From assembly GCA_016783285.1 (NCBI GenBank), contig JADHWW010000038.1, forward strand, positions 1 to 18,529: a stretch of DNA of 18,529 bases. Reading direction: 5' to 3'. Shown here piece after piece: positions 6,411 through 13,151 of the stretch (position 1 is the stretch's first letter; the number at the start of each line of letters is the position of its first letter). Position numbers and translations under genes: made by a program. The notes below the pieces were generated by a model. The model was given only the letters and a program-made list of their open reading frames with translations. It was not told the DNA's origin and ran no database searches. Source of the stretch: Anaerolineae bacterium. Its GTDB lineage: Bacteria; Chloroflexota; Anaerolineae; B4-G1.

Positions 6411-6627
6411 TGTTGGTATGTTGGTAGATTGGTAGGTTGGTAGGTTGGTACACTACTCCTCCAGGTGGTCGCCGTACTCTTTACGTCCTCGCTGCTGATT
6501 GCGGACGTACTCAAACCCACGCTGCCCCCGCTCTGCCATGCTCCCCTCCCCCCAATCTACCAGTTTCCCAATTTCCCAATCTACCAATTTCCCAATCTAC
6601 CAGTTTCCCAATCTACCAATCTACCAT
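6411..6627. repeat. Inverted period-8 arrays enclosing an S23 gene remnant
   Basis: The left arm (6411-6450) has units ATGTTGGT, AGATTGGT and AGGTTGGT. The right arm (about 6549-6627) has about nine units alternating CTACCAAT/CTACCAGT and TTCCCAAT. Between them lies a 28-codon ORF (6453-6539) derived from the S23 gene. The whole fills the gap between the hydroxyacyl-CoA dehydrogenase and enoyl-CoA hydratase genes. Confidence 0.85.
6453..6539 (-). pseudogene. S23 four-helix-bundle gene with an in-frame internal deletion
   Basis: The 28-codon ORF reads MAERGQRGFE joined to YVRNQQRGRKEYGDHLEE and a stop. These are residues 1-10 and 118-135 of the intact S23 protein at 7924-8331, with one substitution (Lys to Asn). 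Residues 11-117 (321 bp) are missing, exactly in frame. Start, stop, the purine-rich Shine-Dalgarno and both flanking octamer arrays are retained. All helices of the bundle are gone, so the product cannot have the family fold. Whether the short peptide is made is unknown; the ORF may persist only because it came with the element. Confidence 0.85.
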
Positions 6628-6628
6628 C

Positions 6629-7852
6629 CTATGCGTACTCGTGGAATCCTTTGCCCGTCTTCTCTCCGAGATGCCCGGCGCGGACGCGCAACTTGAGCGG
6701 GCGGGCGGGACGGAAGCGGGGCCCCAGTTCCTTCTCCAACGTTTCCAGTGTCTCCAGGACCACGTCCAGGCCAATCTTGTCGGCGATGACCAGCGGGCCG
6801 ACTCGTTCGCCACCGCAGGTCATGCCCGTGCCGGCGACCATCGCCATGTCAATGTCAGTAATACTGGCGATGTGCTCCTGCACGCACAGCGCGGCCTCGT
6901 TGATGACGGGGTACATCAGTCGTTCGGCACTGAACTTTGTGCCGGTGGGCGCCGCACCCGATTCCTGGAGTTCCTCGATCATCCCGTTGACCACATCTGA
7001 CTCGCCGCCGGGGTGGTCGTAAAAGCCAGCCCTCGTCTTTTCGCCGAAACGCCCGGCCTCGACCAGTTTGGAGAACAGCGGCGCCGGCGTCATGCGATCG
7101 CCGTACTCACTGTACAGATAGTCGCCCACGTGGCCGCAGACGTCAATGCCCAGCATGTCCATCAGCGTGAAGGGGCCCATCGGCATGCCCCACGCGACGA
7201 TGGCCTGGTCAATCTCTGTCGCCGTCGCCGCCCCTTCCTCCAGCGCCAAAACCGCCTCGTTGAGGTAGGGCATTAGCAGCCGGTTGACCAGGAAGCCGGG
7301 GCACTCTTGCACCACGACGGGGATCTTGCGCAATGATTCGGAAAACATCACCACGTCGTCAACCGTCTCCTGGCTGGTGTCGAGGCCGGGGATGACCTCG
7401 ACCAGTTTCATCACGTGGGCGGGGTTGAAAAAGTGCATGCCGATGATCTTGTGGGGCTTGCCCGTCGCCGCACCCATCTCAGAGATCGAAAGCGCCGAGG
7501 TGTTGCTGGCAAAGATCGTCTCCTCTGGGCAGACCCCCTCCAGTTCCTTGAGCACGGCCTTCTTGATGCCGATCTTTTCGGGCACGGCCTCAATGACAAT
7601 GTCCACGTCCTCAAACTCGTCGTAGGTGAGCGTCGGTGTCACCAGGTCGAGTTTGGCCTGCATGTCGCCCACGCCCATCTTGCCCTTGTTCACCCGCGCC
7701 TGGTAAATGGAGCGAACCTTTTCCATCCCCAGGTCGAGCATAGCTTGATCAATGTCCTTCATTACCACCGGCAGGCCGGAGTAGGTGATGACCTGGGCGA
7801 TTCCGCCGCCCATCGCTCCGGCGCCGACCACTCCTGCTTTGAAAATGTACAT
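6629..7852 (-). CDS. 3-hydroxyacyl-CoA dehydrogenase with two C-terminal HCDH domains
   Basis: It oxidises 3-hydroxyacyl-CoA to 3-ketoacyl-CoA with NAD. The 407 residues exceed the about 285 of single-domain enzymes because the C-terminal helical domain occurs twice, as in the dehydrogenase half of FadB/FadJ, but without a fused hydratase. The Rossmann motif is VGAGAMGGGIAQ (residues 9-20). The catalytic dyad is His140 in HFFNPAHVMKLVEV and Glu152; SNTSALS (116-122) and CPGFLVNRLLMPY are the other family landmarks. The second domain begins near ERLMYPVINEAALC and ends in GEKTGKGFHEY. The start ATG has AGGAGGTAACAAAC upstream. It lies between the intact and deleted S23 copies. Confidence 0.95.
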   Translation of the reverse strand: MYIFKAGVVGAGAMGGGIAQVITYSGLPVVMKDIDQAMLDLGMEKVRSIYQARVNKGKMGVGDMQAKLDLVTPTLTYDEFEDVDIVIEAVPEKIGIKKAVLKELEGVCPEETIFASNTSALSISEMGAATGKPHKIIGMHFFNPAHVMKLVEVIPGLDTSQETVDDVVMFSESLRKIPVVVQECPGFLVNRLLMPYLNEAVLALEEGAATATEIDQAIVAWGMPMGPFTLMDMLGIDVCGHVGDYLYSEYGDRMTPAPLFSKLVEAGRFGEKTRAGFYDHPGGESDVVNGMIEELQESGAAPTGTKFSAERLMYPVINEAALCVQEHIASITDIDMAMVAGTGMTCGGERVGPLVIADKIGLDVVLETLETLEKELGPRFRPARPLKLRVRAGHLGEKTGKGFHEYA

Positions 7853-7878
7853 GTTTGTTACCTCCTGTTTGGTGTTCA

Positions 7879-8380
7879 GTAGATTGGTATATTGGTAGAT
7901 TGGTACATTGGTAGGTTGGTACGCTATTCCTCCAGGTGGTCGCCATACTCTTTGCGCCCTCGCTGCTGCTTGCGCACGTAGCGGATGTAGCCGTTGAGAG
8001 AGCGTAGAGCACTGTGACAGAGTTCACGCTGACGAGGCAACTCCCCGGACGTGTACCCCACCTCGTCGCAGATGACGAACCCGCTCAATGTTTCATCAAG
8101 AGAGCCGCGGGCGATGTAGTAAAAGCGCAGGCTGTCCAAATAGTGATAGCGTCCATAGCCTTCAGCGATATTGAGAACGGCGCTGACCGCTGCCCTGCGC
8201 ATCTGATCTGCCAGGTTGTACCTCTCCTCCGACGGCAGCCGTTTGACAATGCGGTACGCCTCCCGTAGAACCTGCGATGCCAATTGATAGCACTCCAGAT
8301 CCTCAAACCCGCGCTGCCCCCGCTCTGCCATACTCCCCTCCCCCCAATCTACCAATTTCCCAGTTTCCCAATTTCCCAAC
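7879..8380. repeat. Inverted period-8 arrays enclosing an intact S23 gene
   Basis: The left arm (7879-7922) is about five units of AGATTGGT, ATATTGGT, ACATTGGT and AGGTTGGT. The right arm (about 8341-8380) reads CCCCCAAT, CTACCAAT, TTCCCAGT, TTCCCAAT, TTCCCAAC. TTGGTAGATTGG in one arm pairs perfectly with CCAATCTACCAA in the other, and the pairing extends with a few mismatches. The S23 gene would lie in the loop. Confidence 0.85.
7924..8331 (-). CDS. Four-helix-bundle protein of the 23S rRNA intervening-sequence (S23) family
   Basis: The 135-residue protein is all helical. The family pattern is present: FEDLECYQLASQVLREAYRI at the start, SEERYNLADQMRRAAVSAVL and NIAEGYGRY in the middle, then FYYIARGSLDETLSGFVICD. 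Members are encoded in intervening sequences of some bacterial 23S rRNAs and are related in fold to Avd of diversity-generating retroelements; their biochemical role is poorly known. The ATG at 8331 follows GGGGGGAGGGGAGT, a strong though unusual G-rich Shine-Dalgarno; the longer frame upstream runs through repeat sequence. Here it is not in rRNA but between two beta-oxidation genes, in the operon direction, bracketed by inverted octamer arrays. It looks like cargo of a mobile or RNA-processing element rather than a metabolic gene. Confidence 0.9.
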   Translation of the reverse strand: MAERGQRGFEDLECYQLASQVLREAYRIVKRLPSEERYNLADQMRRAAVSAVLNIAEGYGRYHYLDSLRFYYIARGSLDETLSGFVICDEVGYTSGELPRQRELCHSALRSLNGYIRYVRKQQRGRKEYGDHLEE

Positions 8381-8381
8381 C

Positions 8382-8642
8382 TTACCACGTAGGCAGTGGG
8401 ATGGCCGCCTCTGGGTTGTCCATACGCACAAAGTAGACCCACTGATCGGGGTATTTCTCGAACGCGGCCCGGTCGGCCTGGCCTAGCGTCTGGCCCACGA
8501 AGTAATCGCCGCTCTCAGGCTCGACGGCCACTACCCCTTCCTGGCCTTCCAGTTTGTCCTTGACGCTCTCAAAGGTATCCTTCCCTTTGGCGATGAACGC
8601 CGCCCGTGCCTTCTTGTCCTGCCAGATAGATACGTCTGCCAT
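8382..8642 (-). CDS. Small hypothetical protein between thiolase and the S23 element
   Basis: The 86-residue protein has no signal or membrane segment. I do not recognise it with certainty. The second half (GVVAVEPESGDYFVGQTLGQ, then an Ala-rich helix, YPDQWVYFVRM) resembles small antitoxin-like or DUF5678-related proteins in which a strand-rich segment with G-D-Y-F-V-G precedes a helix and a YFVR strand. I prefer the ATG at 8642 over 8648 because AGGAGG stands seven bases before it and only one base before the other. It lies 35 bases after the thiolase, so it is probably cotranscribed. The acyl-CoA genes give no clue to its role. Confidence 0.65.
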   Translation of the reverse strand: MADVSIWQDKKARAAFIAKGKDTFESVKDKLEGQEGVVAVEPESGDYFVGQTLGQADRAAFEKYPDQWVYFVRMDNPEAAIPLPTW

Positions 8643-8677
8643 AGTCATTCCTCCTAAAATGCCGCTTCGCTGACTCG

Positions 8678-9877
8678 CTACTTGCGCTCAATGACCATCG
8701 CGCCACCCAACCCACCGCCCACGCAGGCCGTGGCCAGACCCAGCGTCAGGTCGCGCTTGATCATCTCGTACAGCAGCGTGACCAGGATGCGCGTGCCTGT
8801 GCAGCCCACGGGGTGGCCCAGCGCGATGGCGCCGCCATTGACGTTGACTTTCTCCCAATCCCAGCCCTGATCCTCCAGTTCGATGCCCACGGCTATGGCT
8901 TGCGCAGCGAAGGCCTCGTTGAGTTCGATCAACTCGATATCGGTGAGTTTCAGCCCCGCCCGCTCCAACGCCATAGGCACGGCGTAGGCCGGACCGATGC
9001 CCATGATGTCCGGCGGTACGGCGGCGTAGGAATAACTGCGGATGGTGCACATCGGCTCCAGCCCCAGCGCCTGCGCCTTCTCGGCCGTCATCACCACCAC
9101 CGCCGCCGCGCCGTCAGAGATGGGGCAGGCATTGGCCGGAGTGACAGTGCCGCCTTTCTTGAACACCGTCGGATAGAGAGCGGCTTTCTGCACCGTCAGG
9201 CCTGGGTTGATGCACTCGTCCTCTATGATGTCCTCGTAGGCCACCTCCTGACCGGCGACTCTCTTGGACACCCGGAAGGGGACGATCTCATCCCGGAACT
9301 TGCCCATCCGCGTGGCGCGGAAAGCCTTCTTGTGGCTTTTCACGGCGAACTTGTTCTGCTCCTCGTGGCTGATGTCGTACATCAGGCTCAAGTTCTCGGC
9401 CGTGAGCCCCATAATCTGCCCGCAGACGGGGTCGGTCAGGCCCTCCCACAGGCTATCCACGAAAGTGTCGTGGCGCAGTTTGAGGCCCCAGCGGGCACCC
9501 CGCACGCAGTACGGCGCAGTGGACATGCTCTCCGTGCCGCCGCACAGGAACACCTCCCCATCGCCAGCCTGGATGGCCTGATAGGCCATGCTGATGGACA
9601 TCATGCCCGACACACAGTTGCGCTGGATGGTGCAGCCAGGCACGTGCACGGGCACGCCGGCCATCAACGCCGCCACACGGCCAATGTTGGCCGCGTCGCT
9701 CTGCTGGCTGATGCAGCCCAGGATCACGTCGTCAATGATGTTGGGGTCAATGCCCGCCCGGTTGATGGCCTCTTTGAACACCGCCGCAGCCAGATACTGC
9801 GCCGCGATGGTGCGAAAGGCGCCGCCGTGGCTGCCAATGGCAGTGCGACATCCGCTGACGATAACGACTTTTTTCAT
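8678..9877 (-). CDS. Acetyl-CoA acyltransferase (thiolase)
   Basis: It cleaves 3-ketoacyl-CoA with CoA to acetyl-CoA and a shortened acyl-CoA, the last step of beta-oxidation; the biosynthetic direction cannot be excluded. From the ATG at 9877 (AGAGGAGGTCGGG upstream) it has 399 residues, the normal length. The nucleophile is Cys88 in QRNCVSGMMSISMA, the general acid/base pair is His355 in GGAIALGHPVGCTGTR and Cys385 in ACVGGGLGG, and IELNEAFAAQA is present. The nucleophile loop has Val and Met-Met where many thiolases have Gly/Ala-Gly-Leu, a small departure. It is the first enzyme gene after the TetR regulator, from which it is separated by a short duplication (9881-9976). Confidence 0.95.
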   Translation of the reverse strand: MKKVVIVSGCRTAIGSHGGAFRTIAAQYLAAAVFKEAINRAGIDPNIIDDVILGCISQQSDAANIGRVAALMAGVPVHVPGCTIQRNCVSGMMSISMAYQAIQAGDGEVFLCGGTESMSTAPYCVRGARWGLKLRHDTFVDSLWEGLTDPVCGQIMGLTAENLSLMYDISHEEQNKFAVKSHKKAFRATRMGKFRDEIVPFRVSKRVAGQEVAYEDIIEDECINPGLTVQKAALYPTVFKKGGTVTPANACPISDGAAAVVVMTAEKAQALGLEPMCTIRSYSYAAVPPDIMGIGPAYAVPMALERAGLKLTDIELIELNEAFAAQAIAVGIELEDQGWDWEKVNVNGGAIALGHPVGCTGTRILVTLLYEMIKRDLTLGLATACVGGGLGGAMVIERK

Positions 9878-9880
9878 CCC

Positions 9881-9976
9881 GACCTCCTCTATTTTTTTGC
9901 CTGCAACGTAGAACATGGATTTGCAGGATTAGCGGATTCAGATTCTGGCCGACATCCTCTAGTTTTTTGCCTGCAA
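9881..9976. repeat. Direct repeat of the tetR 3' end upstream of thiolase
   Basis: Twenty-six bases at 9881-9906 recur at 9951-9976 with two mismatches (GACCTCCTCTA versus GACATCCTCTA, then T-run and GCCTGCAA). The right copy holds the last codons and stop of tetR; the left copy repeats them and carries the thiolase Shine-Dalgarno. The 44 bases between contain a GCAGGATTAGCGGATT stretch resembling the repeat unit at 14954-15040. This looks like an insertion flanked by a duplicated target. Confidence 0.7.
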
Positions 9977-10597
9977 TCCCTCAATTACTACATCCAACGC
10001 CGCCTGGTAGAGTGGTCCCCGATCCATCCCCACCATCTCCCGGCGCAGCGGATGCTCCATCAACTGCAACACGCCGTTCATCGTCGCCCAGAGGACACTG
10101 GCCGCCTGGCGCACGTCGCAGCAGTGAAACAATCCCTCGTCAATCCCTTGCTGAACCGCTCGCATCACCATCTCCAGCCCCTCCAGGCTGGCGGTCAACA
10201 CTTCCTGGTACACCTCCGGCGTCACTGACTCCTGAAAGCGCCCCCGATCCATCGCCATCAACAGGCGAAAATATTCTGGCTCCCGCTCGAAGAAGCGCAG
10301 GTAGCCTTGCCCCAGTCGCCGCAGTCGCTCGTCGGCCGGGAGCGATACATCCGCCGCGTAAGCCTGCTCCAGTTCCTCAACCAGTTCATCTAGCCCCTCT
10401 AAAAGCATAAGAGCAAGGATCATCTCCTTGCTCTCAAAGTACAGGTATACGGTGCCCTTGCTGACCTCCGCCCTGTCGGCCACGTCACCCACGGTAGCGC
10501 GGTGGAAGCCATGCTCGAAAAAAACTTCACGGGCCGCCCAGAGAATGGACTGCCGCCGTTCCTCCTTTTCCCGCTTGCGACGCGCCCTGGTCGTCAC
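9959..10597 (-). CDS. TetR/AcrR-family transcriptional regulator
   Basis: The 212-residue protein has the TetR architecture: a basic N-terminus, then a helix-turn-helix (about residues 15-60) with ILWAAREVFFEHGFHRATVG, VADRAEVSKGTVYLYFESKE, and a helical ligand-binding domain to the end. Position at the head of a beta-oxidation operon suggests a FadR/PsrA-like repressor sensing acyl-CoA; the ligand is inference. The start is GTG with AAGGAG seven bases upstream. Its own promoter overlaps a perfect palindrome (10633-10645), so negative autoregulation, and with it control of the genes behind, is likely. Its last codons are duplicated just downstream. Confidence 0.92.
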   Translation of the reverse strand: MTTRARRKREKEERRQSILWAAREVFFEHGFHRATVGDVADRAEVSKGTVYLYFESKEMILALMLLEGLDELVEELEQAYAADVSLPADERLRRLGQGYLRFFEREPEYFRLLMAMDRGRFQESVTPEVYQEVLTASLEGLEMVMRAVQQGIDEGLFHCCDVRQAASVLWATMNGVLQLMEHPLRREMVGMDRGPLYQAALDVVIEGLQAKN

Positions 10598-10616
10598 ACA
10601 GACACTCCTTGTGCTA

Positions 10617-10648
10617 ACTCACGGTCATTAACTGACTCGTAGTCATTA
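10617..10648. promoter_or_regulatory. Probable TetR operator: two copies, one perfect palindrome
   Basis: TGACT-CGT-AGTCA (10633-10645) is a perfect inverted repeat. Eighteen bases away, at 10617-10630, ACTCACGGTCATTA repeats the segment ACTCGTAGTCATTA (10635-10648) with two differences. The palindrome lies directly downstream of the -10 box of the tetR promoter, where a bound repressor would block initiation. Confidence 0.6.
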
Positions 10649-10673
10649 TATAATGAAAAGGCGGCCCTGTCAA
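10645..10673 (-). promoter_or_regulatory. Consensus promoter of tetR and the beta-oxidation operon
   Basis: On the minus strand TTGACA (10673 to 10668) and TATAAT (10650 to 10645) match the sigma70 consensus in all twelve positions with a 17-base spacer. The start of transcription would be near 10638, inside the operator palindrome, leaving a leader of about 40 bases before the GTG at 10597. Because ATTATATAAT is itself palindromic, a -10 box also exists on the plus strand, but without a good -35. Confidence 0.8.
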
Positions 10674-10705
10674 TAGCCTGGCAACAATTTTAAGATATGC
10701 CGCGC

Positions 10706-10733
10706 TTGTGTCTCCCCATCACTGTGCTATAAT
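10706..10733 (+). promoter_or_regulatory. Probable extended -10 promoter for the small membrane protein
   Basis: TATAAT at 10728-10733 is preceded by TGC, giving the extended -10 form TGNTATAAT. A weak -35 (TTGTGT, 10706-10711) lies 16 bases upstream. The next gene starts at 10768. This is divergent from the tetR promoter; 10674-10705 shows nothing else. Confidence 0.5.
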
Positions 10734-10767
10734 GAAATACCAATAACAATTGTTCACAGGAGGCACC

Positions 10768-10935
10768 ATGCGTCGCTCACAAGCCCGACAGACGCGCATC
10801 ATACTCTGGATTATCAGCCTGCTGATCGTACTCAGCATGGGACTCAGCCTGGTGGTGACATTTGCGCCGCCACGCCCACCCACGCCTACCCCTGTTCCCA
10901 CTTTCACCCCCTTTCCAACTCCTACGCCGGCGTGA
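10768..10935 (+). CDS. Small single-pass membrane protein with a Pro/Thr-rich tail
   Basis: The 55-residue protein has a basic N-terminus (MRRSQARQTR), one strongly hydrophobic helix (about residues 11-33, IILWIISLLI onward) and a tail made mostly of Pro and Thr (PPRPPTPTPVPTFTPFPTPT). Topology by the positive-inside rule puts the tail outside. Small proteins of this design are common in Chloroflexota and have no assigned function that I know. AGGAGG with good spacing precedes the ATG at 10768, which favours it over an earlier TTG. It is divergent from tetR and 25 bases upstream of the branching-enzyme remnant. Confidence 0.75.
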   Translation: MRRSQARQTRIILWIISLLIVLSMGLSLVVTFAPPRPPTPTPVPTFTPFPTPTPA

Positions 10936-10960
10936 GGTCCAACACAAACGAGGATGGAGA

Positions 10961-11218
10961 ATGGAGAATGGAGATGTAGAGGTAGTGTTGAACCAGGCGG
11001 CGCGGGAGTTGCTGCTGCTGGAGTCGTCCGACTGGCCCTTTCTGGTGACGACGGGGCAGGCGCGGGAGTACGCCATTCAACGCTTCACGGGGCACGTCGA
11101 GCGGTTCGAGCGCCTGGTCGCCAGCGTGGAGGAGGGCCGCCCTGACCGAGCGCTGGCCGAGGAATTGTGGGATAAAGTTTTCCCGGAGGTGGACTACCGG
11201 TGGTGGGCAACTACCTGA
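10961..11218 (+). pseudogene. C-terminal remnant resembling a GH57 (DUF1957) glycogen branching enzyme
   Basis: The 85-codon ORF encodes LNQAARELLLLESSDWPFLV, TTGQAREYAIQRFTGHVERF and then ERL. To my knowledge of the family this matches the C-terminal helical domain of GH57-type 1,4-alpha-glucan branching enzymes, which have more than 500 residues; the catalytic barrel is absent. The position immediately before glgA fits a former glycogen gene pair. The 5' junction lies in a short tandem repeat (GGAGAAT, 10956-10975), a likely recombination point. It has a start codon and a poor Shine-Dalgarno, so a short protein could still be made. Calling it a remnant rather than a stand-alone domain is inference. 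Confidence 0.65.
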
Positions 11219-11265
11219 TTGCCCGATTTTTTGCCCGATTATTGCCCGAAAGAGGGGGTTGGATT

Positions 11266-12729
11266 ATGACCAGAAAACCACTCAAAATCCTGTTTCTCGC
11301 CGCCGAGGCGGTGCCTTTCGCCAAGGTGGGTGGGTTGGCTGACGTGGCCGGATCGCTGCCCAGGGCCATTCGCGCCCTGGGCCACGACGTGCGGCTGATG
11401 ATGCCGCGCTACGGCACCATCCGCAGCGACCAGTTCCACCTGGAAAAGATCGGAGAACCCTTCCACGTCCCGGTCGGGCCTGGGCAGGAGTGCGTCCACC
11501 TGATCGGCAGCACCCTCGACGGAGGAGTCCCGGTCTACCTGTTGTGGAATGAGCAATATTTCTCTTCCCGCGACCGCATCTATGGCTTCGAGGACGACGC
11601 TCAACGATTCGCCGTCTTTGGGCAGGCATCCCTGGCCGCACTCCGTCTCCTGGACTGGAAGCCGGACGTGATCCATGCCAACGACTGGCACACCGGCATC
11701 GTGCCGACCTGGCTGGACACGGCCGGCCGGCAGGACCCCTTTTGTCGTGACATCGCCACCCTCTTCACCATCCACAACCTGGCCTACCAGGGCATCGCCG
11801 GACGGCTGATTCTGACCTTTGCGCAGATGGAATACGTGGAGCATCTGACCGTCGAGCAGCCTGGGACGGTGAACTGGATGGCGCAGGGTATCGCCCACGC
11901 CGACCTGATCAACACCGTCAGCCCACGCTACGCGCAGGAAATTCTCACCCCTGAAATTGGGATGGGGTTAGACCCCCTTCTACGCGAGCGGCGGGAGCAA
12001 CTGTTTGGCGTGCTCAACGGGATTGACTACGAACAGTGGAACCCGGCCACAGACCCCAACATTCCCCACCGCTTCGACGTCGAGACGCTCGACCAGCGGG
12101 CGGTCAATAAGACCGCCTTGCAGCAACAGGCGCGCCTGCTCGTGCAATCCGACGTGCCCCTGGTCGGTTTGGTCTCGCGGCTGGATGAGGTCAAGGGGAT
12201 GCACCTGATGGAGCCAGTGCTAGAATGGCTCCTGGGAGGAGAGGGCCAGTTCGTCCTGCTCGGCACCGGAATGCCCCAATACCACGAGATGTTCGAGCGT
12301 GTCCAGGCCCGCTTCCCCGACCGGATGCACGCCTTCCTCAAGTTCGACGCCGTGTTGGCGCAGCGTTTCTACGCCGGCGCGGACATGTTCCTGATGCCTA
12401 GCGCCGTCGAGCCGTGCGGCCTGGGGCAGATGATCGCCATGCACTACGGCTGCGTGCCTGTCGTGCGAGCGGTCGGTGGCCTTGCCGATACGGTCACCGA
12501 TTACACAGCCCATCGCCGTCGTGGCACAGGGTTTGTCTTCACAGACTACACACCCGAGGCGTGCCAGGAAACGCTGGAGCGGGCACTAAAGGTCTACCAC
12601 GACAAGAAGGCGTGGCGTGGTTTGCAGCGGCGGGGGATGAAGACCGATTTCTCCTGGTCAGCCTCAGCACAAGAGTACGTCAAACTCTATCGCCGGGCGA
12701 TTGAATTGCACGAGCGGATGACCGAATGA
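11266..12729 (+). CDS. glgA: Glycogen (starch) synthase, GT5
   Basis: It transfers glucose from ADP-glucose (or UDP-glucose) to the non-reducing end of an alpha-1,4-glucan. The 487 residues from the ATG at 11266 are the usual length. Visible motifs are the sugar-nucleotide-binding KVGGLADVAGSLP with Lys20, MPRYG, HANDWHTG, TIHNLAYQG, NTVSPRYAQEI, LNGIDYEQWNP, the second-domain GLVSRLDEVKG, and the C-terminal PSAVEPCGLGQMIAMHYGCV with its catalytic Glu. GAGGGGGTTGG upstream supports this start; an earlier GTG at 11200 would overlap the upstream ORF. The final residues and TGA lie in a period-7 repeat (12722-12763). No glgC is present in the window. Confidence 0.96.
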   Translation: MTRKPLKILFLAAEAVPFAKVGGLADVAGSLPRAIRALGHDVRLMMPRYGTIRSDQFHLEKIGEPFHVPVGPGQECVHLIGSTLDGGVPVYLLWNEQYFSSRDRIYGFEDDAQRFAVFGQASLAALRLLDWKPDVIHANDWHTGIVPTWLDTAGRQDPFCRDIATLFTIHNLAYQGIAGRLILTFAQMEYVEHLTVEQPGTVNWMAQGIAHADLINTVSPRYAQEILTPEIGMGLDPLLRERREQLFGVLNGIDYEQWNPATDPNIPHRFDVETLDQRAVNKTALQQQARLLVQSDVPLVGLVSRLDEVKGMHLMEPVLEWLLGGEGQFVLLGTGMPQYHEMFERVQARFPDRMHAFLKFDAVLAQRFYAGADMFLMPSAVEPCGLGQMIAMHYGCVPVVRAVGGLADTVTDYTAHRRRGTGFVFTDYTPEACQETLERALKVYHDKKAWRGLQRRGMKTDFSWSASAQEYVKLYRRAIELHERMTE

Positions 12730-12763
12730 CGAATTGCGAATGACGAATAGCGAATTGCGAATC
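12722..12763. repeat. Period-7 tandem repeat spanning the glgA stop
   Basis: Six units of NCGAATN (CCGAATG, ACGAATT, GCGAATG, ACGAATA, GCGAATT, GCGAATC) start at the last codons of glgA and run into the intergenic region. A related stretch (TTCGTTATTCG) occurs at 18329-18381. The remainder up to 12827 shows no gene. Confidence 0.75.
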
Positions 12764-12827
12764 CCGCTGACTGGATGAATTTGGGGAGTACGGAAGTGGA
12801 ACCGCGCTTTAATTTGACTGGAACAGG

Positions 12828-12856
12828 TTGACACCACGGGGCTTGTAGACTACAAT
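12828..12856 (+). promoter_or_regulatory. Near-consensus sigma70 promoter before the AbrB-like gene
   Basis: TTGACA (12828-12833) and TACAAT (12851-12856) are separated by 17 bases. Transcription should start near 12863, about 27 bases before the chosen ATG at 12890. Confidence 0.75.
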
Positions 12857-12889
12857 TGAATCATGTCTCGGGAGAGTAGGGAGGGTAAA

Positions 12890-13147
12890 ATGGAAAGAGT
12901 AAAAATGGTCGAGATCGCTGAACTGACCCCTGGACGTGCTTTGAAACTGCCGGCCGAGATTATAGGGCGCTTTCGCCCCTCAGACCGTTTCGTTGTGTGG
13001 GCAGAGGGGGATACCCTGCACTTGAAGCGCATCACTCCGCCACCAGTGACGGAAATCGTTTCCCACGCTCCGGAAGGGAAACCGCTGCCTCTGGACGAGA
13101 TCAATGAGATTGTTCACAAAGTGCGACACCAACGACGGATGGGGTGA
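12890..13147 (+). CDS. AbrB/MazE-type swapped-hairpin protein
   Basis: The 85-residue protein begins MERVKMVEIAELTPGRALKL, then PAEIIGRFRPSDRFVVWAEG and DTLHLKRI. This is the SpoVT/AbrB-like DNA-binding pattern, with a polar strand, a P-A-E-I turn and a G-D-x-L-x-L-K strand. The C-terminal half (PLPLDEINEIVHKVRHQRRM) is helical and could bind a partner. Such proteins are often antitoxins, but no toxin gene follows; the next ORF is a broken signal peptidase. The ATG at 12890 has GGGAGGGTAAA directly upstream and is preferred to the earlier ATG at 12863, which coincides with the predicted transcription start. Autoregulation is usual for the family and not shown here. Confidence 0.75.
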   Translation: MERVKMVEIAELTPGRALKLPAEIIGRFRPSDRFVVWAEGDTLHLKRITPPPVTEIVSHAPEGKPLPLDEINEIVHKVRHQRRMG

Positions 13148-13151
13148 ATTG

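Noticed and set aside
6437..7022. Plus-strand ORFs across the octamer array at 6549-6627
   Set aside because: Their translations are repetitive NLPISQFPN-type strings produced by the repeats and run antisense to the hydroxyacyl-CoA dehydrogenase.
7924..8331. Diversity-generating retroelement (Avd-like protein)
   Set aside because: The S23 fold is shared with Avd, but no reverse transcriptase and no template/variable repeat pair is in the window.
7924..8331. Intervening sequence inside a 23S rRNA gene
   Set aside because: The flanks are the hydroxyacyl-CoA dehydrogenase and a small protein gene; no rRNA sequence is seen.
5508..8380. CRISPR array
   Set aside because: The repeat period is eight bases with no spacers, and the arrays come as inverted pairs.
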